The position numbers and the translations under genes are program-made. Under the pieces are notes generated by a model. That model was not told the origin of the DNA, did no database searches, and saw nothing but the letters and a program-made list of their open reading frames with translations. DNA of 64,000 bases from NCBI GenBank assembly GCA_021186555.1, contig JAJKFL010000427.1:24105238-24169237 (forward strand). The letters run 5' to 3'. The DNA is from Reticulitermes speratus. Its lineage: Eukaryota > Arthropoda > Insecta > Blattodea > Rhinotermitidae. Below are positions 42,124 to 53,900 of this stretch, piece by piece. Numbering within the stretch: position 1 is the first letter of the stretch; each line of letters opens with the position of its first letter.

Positions 42124-42992
42124 TATTGTGCCCCAACTCCCGATCTTCCGATTTCCAACTGTTTTCGGAAAGTCGTGAGCTGAGTCACTATGAATTTGTG
42201 AGGACCAGGCGTCAGGGCTTATAGTCCAGAATCCCGACCCGGTAGCGTGCCACCATCTCTCGGAATAATTGATTGTTATTGATTACTGTGGAGACTGCGA
42301 GAGATCAGTCTCTGTTGTTATTAATTTATCAGGCTCGGAGAGTCGTGGGAGTTTAGAGATAATGAGAGCACCAATTTGGGTTTTTGAAATATATTACTAA
42401 AAAAAGTTACATTAATCAAACTTATTGGGCGAGGCGTACCAAACAATACTGTACTTTCGAATACATTCCCTAACTAGACCACCATGTACCTTAGGCAACT
42501 CGATGACTTCCTACCTTGAAAACTTATAACTGCGCAGATGTAGACCAGATGTATGGTATTGGTCGCCATGACCCTATGGTATCGTAGCTTGTCGGAGTCT
42601 CTGCCGTCGATTTGTCGTAACTCGGACCCACGAGACCGTCCGTGGTCCTCTCTACGTGGTACCTTCTGGCTGGACTTTCTGACTCTGCTCCCTTAATTTC
42701 CCAGCGTTTTTATACCCAATATTACATGTGTTTATAAACAAGTTGCGATAGGAAAAGACCTTCGGTGCCATCATAACTGCTGACTACCGAGGTTAAACAA
42801 CCTTGTTCAAGCGTTACTAAAGTCTGTTTTCAATTAATAAAATGCTTACGCATCATTTCTTCATCGGTCCTTCACGTTCTTGATTTCACAAACGTCAGCA
42901 TATTGTCTGCCTTCAAGGTACTGGTGTTCTACATTATAACTTTTGTACACAAATTACACAAATCTCAAGACAAGAAAAATTGCTACACTACA
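42124..42992 (-). mobile_element. Solo LTR of an errantivirus-like element (Y)
   Basis: Y counterpart of 26606-27474, also 869 bases with GTCAC on both sides. It was therefore inserted before the X/Y duplication. Confidence 0.75.
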
Positions 42993-44078
42993 GTCACATG
43001 TTAGAAAACAATATTACAAAAGCTACATGTATCAAGTCAATGACATAGATTTTATTACAGCCTCCAGCAAGATTGTGTTCTTCTGTTTAACAGATTCTAT
43101 TCTTTGATCTTCCTTAATTCATTTAATTGTGGTTTAGTATCACATACATTACACTGTATCAGCACAAAAGACAAATTAGGAACACACAGACAGAAGCAGC
43201 TAGGCCTCACTTTCAGGCAATAGTTCATCACTTTCCTGGGCAGGGAGAAAAAAACACAGAGTAACTTCCCTCCAGCTAGACTTAAGTCTGAGAAGGCAAT
43301 CAGGGACTTCTTCAAATTCCACAGAAGCTACAAGAATTTCATCATTAAATTGTAACAAATTACTGCTGGAATGGTTGTGGAACACGGGCAGCTGTGATAT
43401 CACACTGAGGATAGCGACTGGTCTACTGGCGTACAGCCAGTGAATCATTCAATTTATGGGAAGGAAAACAGATTTTCCCTTTTCCAGAGCATTCAGACTG
43501 GCTTTGGGGCCCACTCAGCCTGGGCTGGGGAATGAAGCAGACCACTTGCCCCCGTCCAGTGCCAGGCTTTAGAATAAGTGGAGATAAACTTTCACTCTGG
43601 CAACTGCCTTTATGGTGCGCATAGGAAACGTTTCACCCTAATGTACATGTGATGAATTAAGTGGGGCAGTGCAGAATTTAGAAATTTAATTAGGTCAATA
43701 AGCTTCTTATTAATTAACTTCCAGAGGTTCTAAGCAGTAAGACACCATGTACCAAGACTACACCAATTTAAAGTAAAGAAACTACACACAATTCCACCAT
43801 TTGATGCTCTGTAATCTGCACTTCAAATAGAATCAAAGAATTACACCACAATCAATTAATCAAACCTTAGCTAACGAATTCCATTCCAGACATTCAACTC
43901 ATTCAGAAATTCCCCAGATTCTTCCTGGCTGTGTCAGTGGCATAATACAAAGAAATCGTATGACACTTATAGAAATACTGGTGGACTTGCCCTTGAGAAC
44001 CCTGCTTGCTTTAAGTACCTAGCGCAGTACCATAGCAAGTCCTTCCACATATCAGATCCACTTCCCTTACTAGCATAC

Positions 44079-44184
44079 CTCTTTCTGTAGCTCTAAGGCC
44101 TGGCGCTCCAATTATCTATCCTTCCATTGTAGGTGTTCCTGGCACTTCTTCAGCTCGCATGTCAGACGCACATTTTCCTCTTGG
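44079..44184 (-). pseudogene. Coiled-coil exon QEEN type, diverged with stop (Y)
   Basis: Same acceptor GCGCAG, length (106 bases) and donor GTATGC as the X exon at 28563-28668. It reads QEENVRLTCELKKCQEHLQW and then a TAA. The central 76 bases differ at about 20 positions from X, while flanks of hundreds of bases differ at about one per hundred. Confidence 0.6.
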
Positions 44185-44446
44185 CTGCGCAAATAGGGAA
44201 AATGATAAACACATAAGTTTTGTGAACAAACAGACCACTTTACCTAGACATACATTGGAAAATAACGTAAAACGTGATCTTAGTTTCATTAAATTGGTTC
44301 ATATTGATTCATTCAGTACATATCAGAGAGTTGTTTACCTAGCTCTCTAATGATAACGTATGTATGGTGTCAAAAAATGTAACTGAATTGTAAAAAATTG
44401 CAAAAATATTGTAAGAATATTGCCTTCACATCTATCACAGCATAAA

Positions 44447-45082
44447 AGTTGTTCAAGCGGAATCTTTATACTAACACAAACTCTAAGCATTTGTCAGCAT
44501 ATCCATTTTGTTTCCTCCAATTATTATCACATGTATGAAAATATAATTCTTTGAGATACTGAACATACCTTCTGAATATGAAATAATACATGCACCTGCC
44601 TACTCAACATCCTACCTGCTCACTTGGAAAAATATAGGACTATACTACACAGTAATATGTATGTGATACTTTGCTCTGTAGTAGGACTTACATTCCTGAA
44701 ACTCTCTCCTCCAGGTCCTTCACAAGCTGCACGTTACACGTACAGTCATGTTCTTTCTGAAATGTTAACAGACACATCTATGTCAGAAAAATATTCTCAA
44801 GGAAGAATTGTGACACAATTTGCCTCTTGTTTCGCAGCAGCTCTCAAATGACCAACACATTTTAAATACTGCTGCATTATAATTTCAGAGCGTCTCTAAT
44901 CCTTTAAAGTTGTTCAAGCGGAATCTTTATACTAACACAAACTCTAAGCATTTGTCAGCATATCCATTTTGTTTCCTCCAATTATTATCACATGTATGAA
45001 AATATAATTCTTTGAGATACTGAACATACCTTCTGAACATGAAATAATACATGCACCTGCCTACTCAACATCCTACCTGCTC
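44447..45082. repeat. Tandem repeat, unit about 460 bases (Y)
   Basis: Unit starts at about 44447 and 44907, the second partial. It is one full unit fewer than in X. Confidence 0.75.
44692..44756 (-). CDS. Coiled-coil exon KEHD type (Y)
   Basis: A 65-base exon with acceptor ACATTTCAG and donor GTAAGT, identical in sequence to 29655-29719 and in phase 0-to-2. Confidence 0.6.
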
Positions 45083-45227
45083 ACTTTGAAAAATTTTATA
45101 ATAATAACTTAAGTCATATAAGGATTTATAAAAATGTTAGCACAGAGCAATGCATGCACTCCTGTCTATGTCTTCTAAGCATAATGCTCAAATAGGCACA
45201 GGGACTTCAGGTCTTCTTACTCTAACG

Positions 45228-47480
45228 CAGCGGTCGCCAACCATTCGGACCTCACGGACCACTAAGCTCACAATTTTGAATCCCTCGGACCACTAACATT
45301 ATTTTTTTTAAAAAGGTACAAACAGCTATAAAATAATGATCATAAAAGTTCCATTTTATTAATATGAAATGCACTTGTTTAATTATAACAAAATTATTAG
45401 TGTGATATTTGTTGCTGCTTGATTGGAATAAGTTTATGGATTCTTGGCTCCAATGACGTCACTGCAACACGGAGAGCCGTTTGTATTTCAAGCCGAAAAC
45501 GGTACTTGTTTTTAATTGCCGTAACAGATGAGAATGTCTTTTCACACAAATAGGTTGTTGCAAATGGAATCAAAATTTTAATGGCTTTTTCACTCAGCAC
45601 TGGGTACTCAATTTTTACGGAGAACCAAAAATGATGGCTTGATATGTTTTATATTCAGCCACGTGGGTTACCACCTGCACAGAACACCGTTTCTACGACC
45701 TACAGTCCCTATTTTATGTTTTGTGATATTTGAATATGAGTAGTAGTTGATCTAAACAGCATCTGATGTCTCATAGATCCCTGGTAATTAGTACCTTTTT
45801 AATGAGAGTTACACAAATAGGCGTACGGAGTTGTTAAACACATGCTAATTAATTCGTTGAAACGTGATTAGCATAAAAATAATGGTTTCCGACTGGACCA
45901 ACAGACAACACAGTTCTGCTAATGAACATAAATGACAATGTTTTTATAGACTGATCAAGTGATTTAGAATTCCATTTTTACGTTCGTTATTCCAGAACTG
46001 CCAGTTTCTGCACACTGAGCCAGCTAAGGCCTGCAACTTGCCGATGTACAGTGCGCATGTCCCTGGTTACCTCAACACTGTGTGATCAACTGAGTGCAAA
46101 CACAAATATCGTCTTGAAATAACAGCGTGTCAAAATAACCGCACTTGATAACCTACATTGATTTTATATGTTGTAACTTACCTGTTCTCCGTTTGGACAA
46201 ATGCGTCGCCACTCAGGTTCATCTCAACCTGAGTGCTGGCTTCGTCTCAGGTACATGTCAACCTGAGTGCTGACATCGACTCTCAGTCAGTTGTCTGTAC
46301 ATGTTGTTTCGTCGCAGACGGTCGCAGCGTGCTGTAACATTGATCACGTGTGTAAGTTTGTGCCTTTTATCAGTGGCAATGTTTGAATATTGATGTTATG
46401 TATTATTCTAATTATGACTTTCTATTTGCATTTCATATTCTCCACTTGCGTCCCTTTCCGTTCAATGACACGATGTTGTAGCTAAGTCCGGAATTGTTAG
46501 CTATTAGTACATCCATTCTACCAGTTTAAAACCGAAAAAATATCTCAGGCCCAGACGCAATTCGCTTAAAGGCACATATTTTCTCCGCATTGAAAACTGC
46601 TTGCTACCGTGTAGAGCAGAATTCCGTCTGGTCATTCGGCCCCTAAACAAACTTCAAACTTTTACCATGCTTAGAAACGTTTAAGCAGTCGCCTAATTAA
46701 GCCATCGTGAAATATAAATACTTTTCTCCTCAAATATAATGAGTTTAATAATGTTAATTGCATATATCTGACCAATTGAAGGGGATAGTTCATTGATATT
46801 TGTGTAAAACTGAGGTCTGAATTTAGAGTTCGTACCGCGCTGTAAACACACACAGCACATAAAATCAGTGTTACACAACGTAGAATATTTTAATGTCAAT
46901 TCTGATGATGCACAAAAGTGTTGAAGCAATAAGTCAGGCGTCCTAAAATGTTCATAAATGTACAAGCTACCTTTCTTGTGATCAAGTGATGTTCCACACT
47001 GCTGTGTTGATATGCGGCTTGTCACACAGCCAGTAACATATCCCCATTTTAAAGTTAATATTTCTATACTTTGTACTTACGTTCTGGTTCTTTGAAGATG
47101 TGTTGCGTCTACTCCAAAACTCCATCTTCTTCCAGAAACCCATTTCCGTATCGTATATATCACTAAAAGGTTAGGTTTAAGCCACAGAGCGGATAGACGT
47201 TTCACTTCTTGACTTGTGCGCAGCTGACAACACACCACGCAAGAGTTAACCAACCAACCAAAGTGCTAACTAAGGGCGGAGACTTGCGCGGAGCGCAAGT
47301 CGACGTCCCTTGGTCTGTTAGCCATTCCTGCGTTTTACCGCATTGCTGGACTCGATAACAGACTCTTTATTCTGAACTGAGGATTTTGCTTACGCTAACG
47401 ATTTTAAGGTCTCGATTAAGTCGGGACTTGGCACACCGAAAGCTACAGCTCTAAGAGCGTATAGTATTCTAAGTGGGGGG
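45228..47480. repeat. 2.2 kb duplicated block with hAT remnant, copy 1
   Basis: Starts with CAGCGGTCGCCAACC and the hAT C-terminal domain (45600-45397, minus). It continues through intron-like sequence to the CCAACCAACCAAAGTGC repeat (47180-47470). The block recurs at 49544-51790 with about 4.3 kb offset. The minus-strand frame 47025-46693 (MTSRISTQQCGTSLDHKKGS) is present in both copies, but its tail differs because of an indel near 46871, so it is probably not coding. No other gene is seen. Confidence 0.65.
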
Positions 47481-47496
47481 AATGCTCTGGTTGGAT

Positions 47497-47830
47497 GGCT
47501 CTCAGGGATTTGAACCCAGAGTGGCTTTTTCACAATTAATTTCGCGAAGGGTCTAAAACCTACACACGATTAATTTAGCCCTACCGTTGGAGGGGGGGGG
47601 GGGAGTGCGTGCCGTGCCCCGACTTTTTGTTATACCCCGGCATTCACCTTACAACTGAGGAAAATTACGGAAAACCTCAGTCACGGTATTCGAAAGGCGC
47701 CTAGTTTTAGGTGCTAGACACGATTCAGTGTCGGTTTGGCCACTAAGGGCCTCGACATATCAACTGACCTGTCCCCGTAGGTTGCGCTAGGCGACTTGGT
47801 TCAGCCCTCGGTCAGCGTAAATGTCTGCCG
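47497..47830. repeat. tRNA-derived-type repeat with G-rich run
   Basis: Second copy of the 17405-17840 family. It contains GGGATTTGAACCCAGAG (T-arm-like on the minus strand) and a run of 13 G at 47590-47603. Confidence 0.55.
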
Positions 47831-48405
47831 AGTTGCTCAAGTAAGGGGTTCCCCACACCAGCTAACTTTGGGTCGAAGCTCTCGGTTAGAGTTCTGATGT
47901 GTTCAGCAAAGAAAGGAACTCCCAAATCCTCGTGAATTTGCACGTTACTCGTGTACCAAGGTGCACCAGTAGCAATGCGAAGACACTTTGATTGAATAAC
48001 CTGCAGCTTTCTGAGGTGGGTGCAGGCAGCAGACCTCCAAATGGGGCACGCATATTCCATCATGGGCCGTATGAGCTGCTTATACAGCAGAACCCCGTTC
48101 CTGATGGACAGACCGCTTTTCTCCTGTGGAGGAGAGAGCTAAGCATACCCAGTCGTTGGGCAGCTTTCTTCTTGACCTGGACGATGTGAGGCGACCAGGT
48201 CATCCGTGTATCAAGGATCACTCCCAGATAACGGGCTGTGTCGACCCATCGGATTGGCTCTCCTAGGAGCTGCACCGGTCGAGGTCTGGAGAACCTCCAC
48301 CCCGCCTTCGCAAAGAGCACAGCATTGCTCTTGGAGACATTGATGGCGATACTCCACACTCTCAACCACCTCTCTAGATCACTGAGGTATTCTAGATAGC
48401 TATAG
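47812..48405 (-). pseudogene. Jockey/R1-like non-LTR retrotransposon, RT C-terminus
   Basis: The minus strand reads SDLERWLRVWSIAINVSKSN, then RWVDTARYLGVILDTRMTWS, then after a frameshift near 48065 EYACPIWRSAACTHLRKLQV and CLRIATGAPWYTSN. These are the thumb and following region of Jockey-type reverse transcriptases. The stop is at 47812. The high-coordinate side is cut at about 48405 by a Polinton-type terminus. Confidence 0.85.
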
Positions 48406-48409
48406 TAAT

Positions 48410-49130
48410 AGTAATACTGGAGGTATGGCAGGTCCCGCCCCCGGACCAATCACGTTGCAGGAAGCGGTCACGTGACCGGAAGTGACGTCAGATGTAAACA
48501 AAGATGGCGGATGTAAACAAAGTCACGTGACCGGAAGTGACGTCACATGTAAACAAATATGGCGGCTGCGCGCACTTCCACCCACGCAAATTGACCTAAT
48601 TAATGTTTAATTGATGTAACTAATGATTCATTGATGTAATTAATGATTAATTAATCTAATTATTAATGAATTGATCTAATTATTGATGAATTAACCTATA
48701 AATTACGTAATTATACGCCTATACATAAACAAACTTCCCAGACAGTCTGGCGCCTGAACATAAACCTAACCTTATACTTACAGTGTGCTATAACTTACCA
48801 GACAGTCTGGCGCCGTAACATTAACCTAAGCTATACGCGGTATAATTTGAATTTATACAAGACAGATTTGAAAATTGCGGTAAATTTGAATTATACAACA
48901 TGTGACTACGCGGTATATTTTTGAAATGCCGCGGTTATATTTGAATTTTGGAATACCCGCGCTACTTTTGAATTTTATTACAAGACAATGTGGCTGCTTA
49001 CATGGCGCCTTTTAAACTTAATATAATGGTATATTTAACTGAAAGAGGTAGTTGCGTGGTAAGGTGTAGGACTTATGATCACAAGATCCTAGGTTCGAAT
49101 ACTGCCTATGCCAATTACCTCTTTCTTTTA
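48410..49130 (+). mobile_element. Polinton-type terminal region (isolated)
   Basis: Starts AGTAATACTGGAGG right at the edge of the Jockey fragment. It then carries two copies of GTCACGTGACCGGAAGTGACGTCA and AAACAAA-ATGGCGG, then CCGCG-TATTTGAAT units, then a tRNA-like unit. This is the reverse complement order of 11474-11015, so it is a Polinton end pointing inward to the right. No Polinton gene follows. Confidence 0.6.
49037..49120 (+). repeat. tRNA-like unit in Polinton terminal region
   Basis: Complementary ends AAAGAGGTA and TACCTCTTT enclose GCGTGGTAAGGTG (A-box-like) and GGTTCGAATAC (B-box-like). It matches the three units at 10800-11085. Confidence 0.55.
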
Positions 49131-49222
49131 AAGGATAGGAAAAGGTTTTTTTATTAAACTCAAATGAAGAACACATTTTTTTTCTTTTTTCACATGTACA
49201 CAATGGTGTCTCTTACATTTTA

Positions 49223-49535
49223 TTAATGGAATGTTTTATACATTATTTCGTCGTACAATGTTTCAAAGTCAATAGCATTTGTCTGTGGTGGTGTACAGAA
49301 GGTTTTAGCCTCCAGACATGTATTTCGCCATTTAATCATTTCGTCGTGCAGTTGATAAAGTTTGTGTATTTGCCGGTCTATACAAGAACCAGCCAACTCC
49401 ATGAGATATGACCACAGAAGGGGCTCCGTCATGCTGAAAGTACATACCAATCCGTGTAGCCAAAGGAACATCCTTAAGTTGTTCAGGTAATCCATTTGCA
49501 GAAAGTCTAGGTTATTTTGTCCTTTTCGTACTATC
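49223..49535 (-). pseudogene. Tc1/mariner-like transposase fragment
   Basis: The minus strand contains LDFLQMDYLNN and, in a shifted frame, FQHDGAPSVVIS, the second catalytic Asp motif of the same transposase family as at 18548-19260. A 90-codon frame covers it in a mixed register. The ends are lost. Confidence 0.5.
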
Positions 49536-49543
49536 GTCTAAAA

Positions 49544-51790
49544 CAGCGGTCACCAACCATTCGGACCTCACGGACCACTAAACTCACAATTTTGAATCCC
49601 GCGGACCACTAACATTCATTTTTTTTAAAAAAGATACAAACATCTATAAAATAATGATCATAAAAGTTCCATTTTATTAATATGAAATGCACTTGTTTAA
49701 TTATAACAAAATTATTAGTGTGATATTTGTTGCTGCTTGATTGGAATAAGTTTATGGATTCTTGGCTCCAATGACGTCACTGCAACACGGAGAGCCGTTT
49801 GTATTTCAAGCCGAAACGGTACTTGTTTTTAATTGCCGTAACAGATGAGAATGTCTTTTCACACAATAGGTTGTTGCAAATGGAATCAAAATTTTGATGG
49901 CTTTTTCACTCAGCACTGGGTACTCAATTTTTACGGAGAACCAAAAATGATGGTCTTGATATGTTTTTATATGCGGCCACGTGGGTTACCACCTGCACAG
50001 AACACCGTTTCTACGACCTTTCAGTCCCTATTTTATGTTTTGTGATATTTGAAATGAGTAGTAGTTGATCTGAACAGCATCTGATGTCTCGTAGATCCCT
50101 GGTAATTAGTACCTTTTTAATGAGAGTTACACAAATAGGCGTACGGAGTTGTTAAACACATGCTAATTAATTCGTTGAAACGTGATTAGCATAAAAATAA
50201 TGGTTTCCGACTGGACCAACAGACAACACAGTTCTGCTAATGAACATAAATGACAATGTTTTTATAGACTGATCAAGTGATTTAGAATTCCATTTTTACG
50301 TTCGTTATTCCAGAACTGCCAGTTTCTGCACACTGAGCCAGCTAAGGCCTGCAACTTGCCGATGTACAGTGCGCATGTCTCTGGTTACCTCAACACTGTG
50401 TGATCACTGAGTGCAAACACAAATATCGTCTTGAAATAACAGCGTGTCAAAATAACCGCACTTGATAACCTACATTGATTTTATATGTTGTAACTTACCT
50501 GTTCTCCGTTTGGACAAATGCGTCGCCACTCAGGTTCATCTCAACCTGAGTGCTGGCTTCGTCTCAGGTACATGTCAACCTGAGTGCTGACATCGACTCT
50601 CAGTCAGTTGTCTGTACATGTTTCGTCGCAGACGGTCGCAGCGTGCTGTAACATTGATCACGTGTGTAAGTTTGTGCCTTTTATCAGTGGCAATGTTTGA
50701 ATATTGATGTTATGTATTATTCTAATTATGACTTTCTATTTGCATTTCATATTCTCCACTTGCGTCCCTTTCCGTTCAATGACACGATGTTGTAGCGAAG
50801 TCCGGAATTGTTAGCTATTAGTACATCCATTCTACCAGTTTAAAGCCGAAAAAATATCTCAGGCCCAGACGCAATTCGCTTAAAGGCACATATTTTCTCC
50901 GCATTGAAAACTGCTTGCTACCGTGTAACATTATTCTGTGTGCAGCAGAATTCCGTCTGGTCATTCGGCCCCTAAACAAAACTTCAAACTTTTACCATGC
51001 TTAGAAACGTTTTAAGCAGTCGCCTAATTAAGCCATCGTGAAATATAAATACTTTTCTCCTCAAATATAATGAGTTTAATAATGTTAATTGCATATATCT
51101 GACCAATTGAAGGGGATAGTTCATTGATATTTGTGTAAAACTGAGGTCTGAATTTAGAGTTCGTACCGCGCTGTAAACACACACAGCACATAAAATCAGT
51201 GTGTTACACAACGTAGAATATTTTAATGTCAATTCTGATGATTCACAAAAGTGTTGAAGCAATAAGTCAGGCGTCCTAAAATGTTCATAAATGTACAAGC
51301 TACCTTTCTTGTGATCAAGTGATGTTCCACACTGCTGTGTCGATATGCGGCTTGTCACACAGCCAGTAACATATCCCCATTTTAAAGTTAATATTTCTAT
51401 ACTTTGTACTTAAGTTCTGGTTCTTTGAAGATGTGTTGCGTCTACTCCAAAACTCCATCTTCTTCCAGAAACCCATTTCCGTATCGTATATATCACTAAA
51501 AGGTTTGGTTTAAGCCACAGAGCGGATAGACTTTTCACTTCTTGACTTGTGCGCAGCTGACAACACACCACGCAAGAGTTAACCAACCAACCAAAGTGCT
51601 AACTAAGGGCGGAGACTTGCGCGGAGCGCAAGTCGACGTCCCTTGGTCTGTTTAGCCATTCCTGCGTTTTACCGCATTGCTGGACTCGATAACAGACTCT
51701 TTATTCTGAACTGAGGATTTTGCTTACGCTAACGATTTTAAGGTCTCGATTAAGTCGGGACCTGGCACACCGAAAGCTACAGCTCTAAGT
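49544..51790. repeat. 2.2 kb duplicated block with hAT remnant, copy 2
   Basis: Second copy of 45228-47480. It starts CAGCGGTCACCAACC, and the hAT frame here carries indels. It ends at AGCTCTAAG, where copy 1 continues into another repeat. No gene is supported. Confidence 0.65.
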
Positions 51791-52393
51791 ACTTTGTACG
51801 CACTTATTCAGAAAATATGTGTTTGAGCATAGAAATGATTATTGATGTGTTAAACCTTTGTAAGCTTTGTTTTAACTATTAAACATAAGACCTATAGCAC
51901 TACGTACATGTGACGTAAATATCTACATTAACACATTTGCAGGCCTGGTGCTTGCATATGAAGAGTAATTCAGACTATAATAAACGATGAGATATAATAG
52001 ATGACTGGTTCATTTTAGAATCAGTACGCCAGTGACAGTTATAGGACCATAACAAATATATCTTCACTCACAGGCTGTAGTAATTATTATTATTGCGCTA
52101 CTATGTTGAATTTTGTTATTTAATTATCTAGAAAACGTATCTGCTATACGCATCTTACAGCTTTGAGACTAGGCTGATTATTTTATGAATTTGTAACTAA
52201 AAATATATACCACTTAGTCAAAAGATAATCACTTTAACATTTAGAATTTACGGAACCAATGAGGTGGTATGGTCTGGTAGCAAGACATAGGACAGAGAAC
52301 AAAAGATTAAAGGTTGAAAAACTTACTTTTACTTGTGAGTTAATTCATTATATATATATATAAAACATATAAACTTATATATTACGAACACAA

Positions 52394-52645
52394 TTACACA
52401 AACTTCTCCATTATTTTTTTAACATTCCATGTGCGCACACCCATGCACACATACGTCGTGTGCGCACCGTCTTCGGATGGCGTTGGAACAACATTGTACG
52501 GCAGGAAGCGAGATGACCCCGAGATCATTGCCATCCGAAGACGGCGATAAAAGTTTTTACGATTTTCATCTTTCGATAATGTTTCTTTTCTATACATCAC
52601 AGCTATTATGCGTTGTTTTTTGTTTAGCGTCCGAAGATTGAACAC
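52394..52645 (-). other. Unrecognised coding repeat remnant with inverted repeat
   Basis: An 83-codon frame includes YRRLRMAMISGSSRFLPYNV and PTPSEDG, homologous to 19925-19840. The 15-base sequence CCGTCTTCGGATGGC (52467-52481) is exactly inverted at 52530-52544 with a 48-base spacer. Confidence 0.4.
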
Positions 52646-52889
52646 AATTGAAGTTGAAAACCCTTTTTCTCAACCGTTAAACTGAATGGCGTTGCATTAA
52701 TTCGTCGTGATTCCAACAACGAGACGATTGACACATTTCGTTTCTTATCCATTCTCATGAGATAACGCTGAAAAACAAAGTAAAATACTAAATTAACATT
52801 ATTATAAATTTGAAAACATTTACATCTAGGGTCTTAGAATTTTGAATTTATTATGTATTGTAGATATAGATATTTTTAAATGTACTATG

Positions 52890-53900
52890 CAGGTAGGAAC
52901 TAAATTAAAAACTTACGGTCTTTTATGAAACGAGAAAACTCCAAGCTGTTACCACTGTGAAACTGAAATGCGATGCAGTATTACTGACTGGCACAGAAAG
53001 ACCGAAATATTAAATATTGCTGATAACATCGGTACGAACTGATACAGCTATTTATTCACAAAGTTATTGCGGATTTTTAACTTTTTAATACAACAACTAC
53101 ATAGCTTTTAGGTCTAGAACCATTGAAACTTGTTTATCTGAGAGACACTTGAGGGATGGTAGATTTGACAAAGAGATTATGAAGGTGATTTAAGATTGAC
53201 TATAGATTGATCAGGCATGACGTAAATTGATATACATTTACTGTTTAACAGGGGAATTAAATTGAAAACTTACTTGCATAACAAAATGATGAAGATTTAG
53301 AATTTCCAACGCTATGACATAAGATACAATGCGGCATTACAGACCATTACAGAGAGACCTAAATTTTAAATACTGTTAGTGCCAACGGTACGATCTGATA
53401 CTACTATTTATTAACAAAGTTATTTTTTATGTCTCAACTTTCTAATATAACAAGTACATACCCCATCGGTCTAGAAGTATTGATACTAGTTGTAGCTTTC
53501 CCATTTATGAGCATATTTATACATAGAGGTATAGAATTTCAAAATTATTATTTTTTTTTTTGTAGAAAATACGGTGAATAATTACTTTATAGATATTTAA
53601 ATATGATGCGTAGGTATCAACTAAATTTAAAACTTACTTACTCAGTCTATGAAATGAGGTAAGATTTAGGATGAAGCTAGTAGAAATGTATCACCACCGA
53701 ATATCTCAGTGAGACTGACATTTTAAGTACTGTCCACAGGAATGGTCGGAACTGATACCGTTATACAGTTGTAAACGACAAGTTATTTCTGAATTTAGAA
53801 TTCACTAATATGACAAACAAGTACCCTAGACCCTTCGATACTTGTAGGTCTAAGAGGCGCCAGTAGGTAGACAGATTTTAGCGGAGAGGTTAGGAGGGTT
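52890..53900. repeat. Degenerate tandem repeat, unit about 355 bases
   Basis: Three diverged units each contain an AATTAAA-AAACTTAC-like segment (52903, 53258, 53623), then an ACAGAGAGACC-like segment, then a GGTACGAACTGATAC-like segment (53030, 53385, 53735), then GTCTAGAA with GATACTTG. Identity looks around 65-70% by eye. Confidence 0.5.

Larger units (their letters stand above)
38213..45903. repeat. Segmental duplication, copy Y
   Basis: Direct copy of 22706-30866. It starts AATTAGGGTGGGGGTTG, has a Polinton terminus at 38533 (AATACTACT), and continues into hAT sequence beyond the X breakpoint. Internal differences from X are concentrated in a few places: 39470-39640, the exon at 44079-44184, and repeat unit number at 44447-45082. 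Confidence 0.9.

Noticed and set aside
46693-47025. Minus-strand frame MTSRISTQQ... repeated at 50984-51358
   Set aside because: An indel between the two copies changes the frame and both run on, which suggests no selection on the protein.
49037-49120. Functional tRNA gene
   Set aside because: A-box and B-box are recognisable but the anticodon and T stems do not pair properly and the tail lacks a clear tRNA end.
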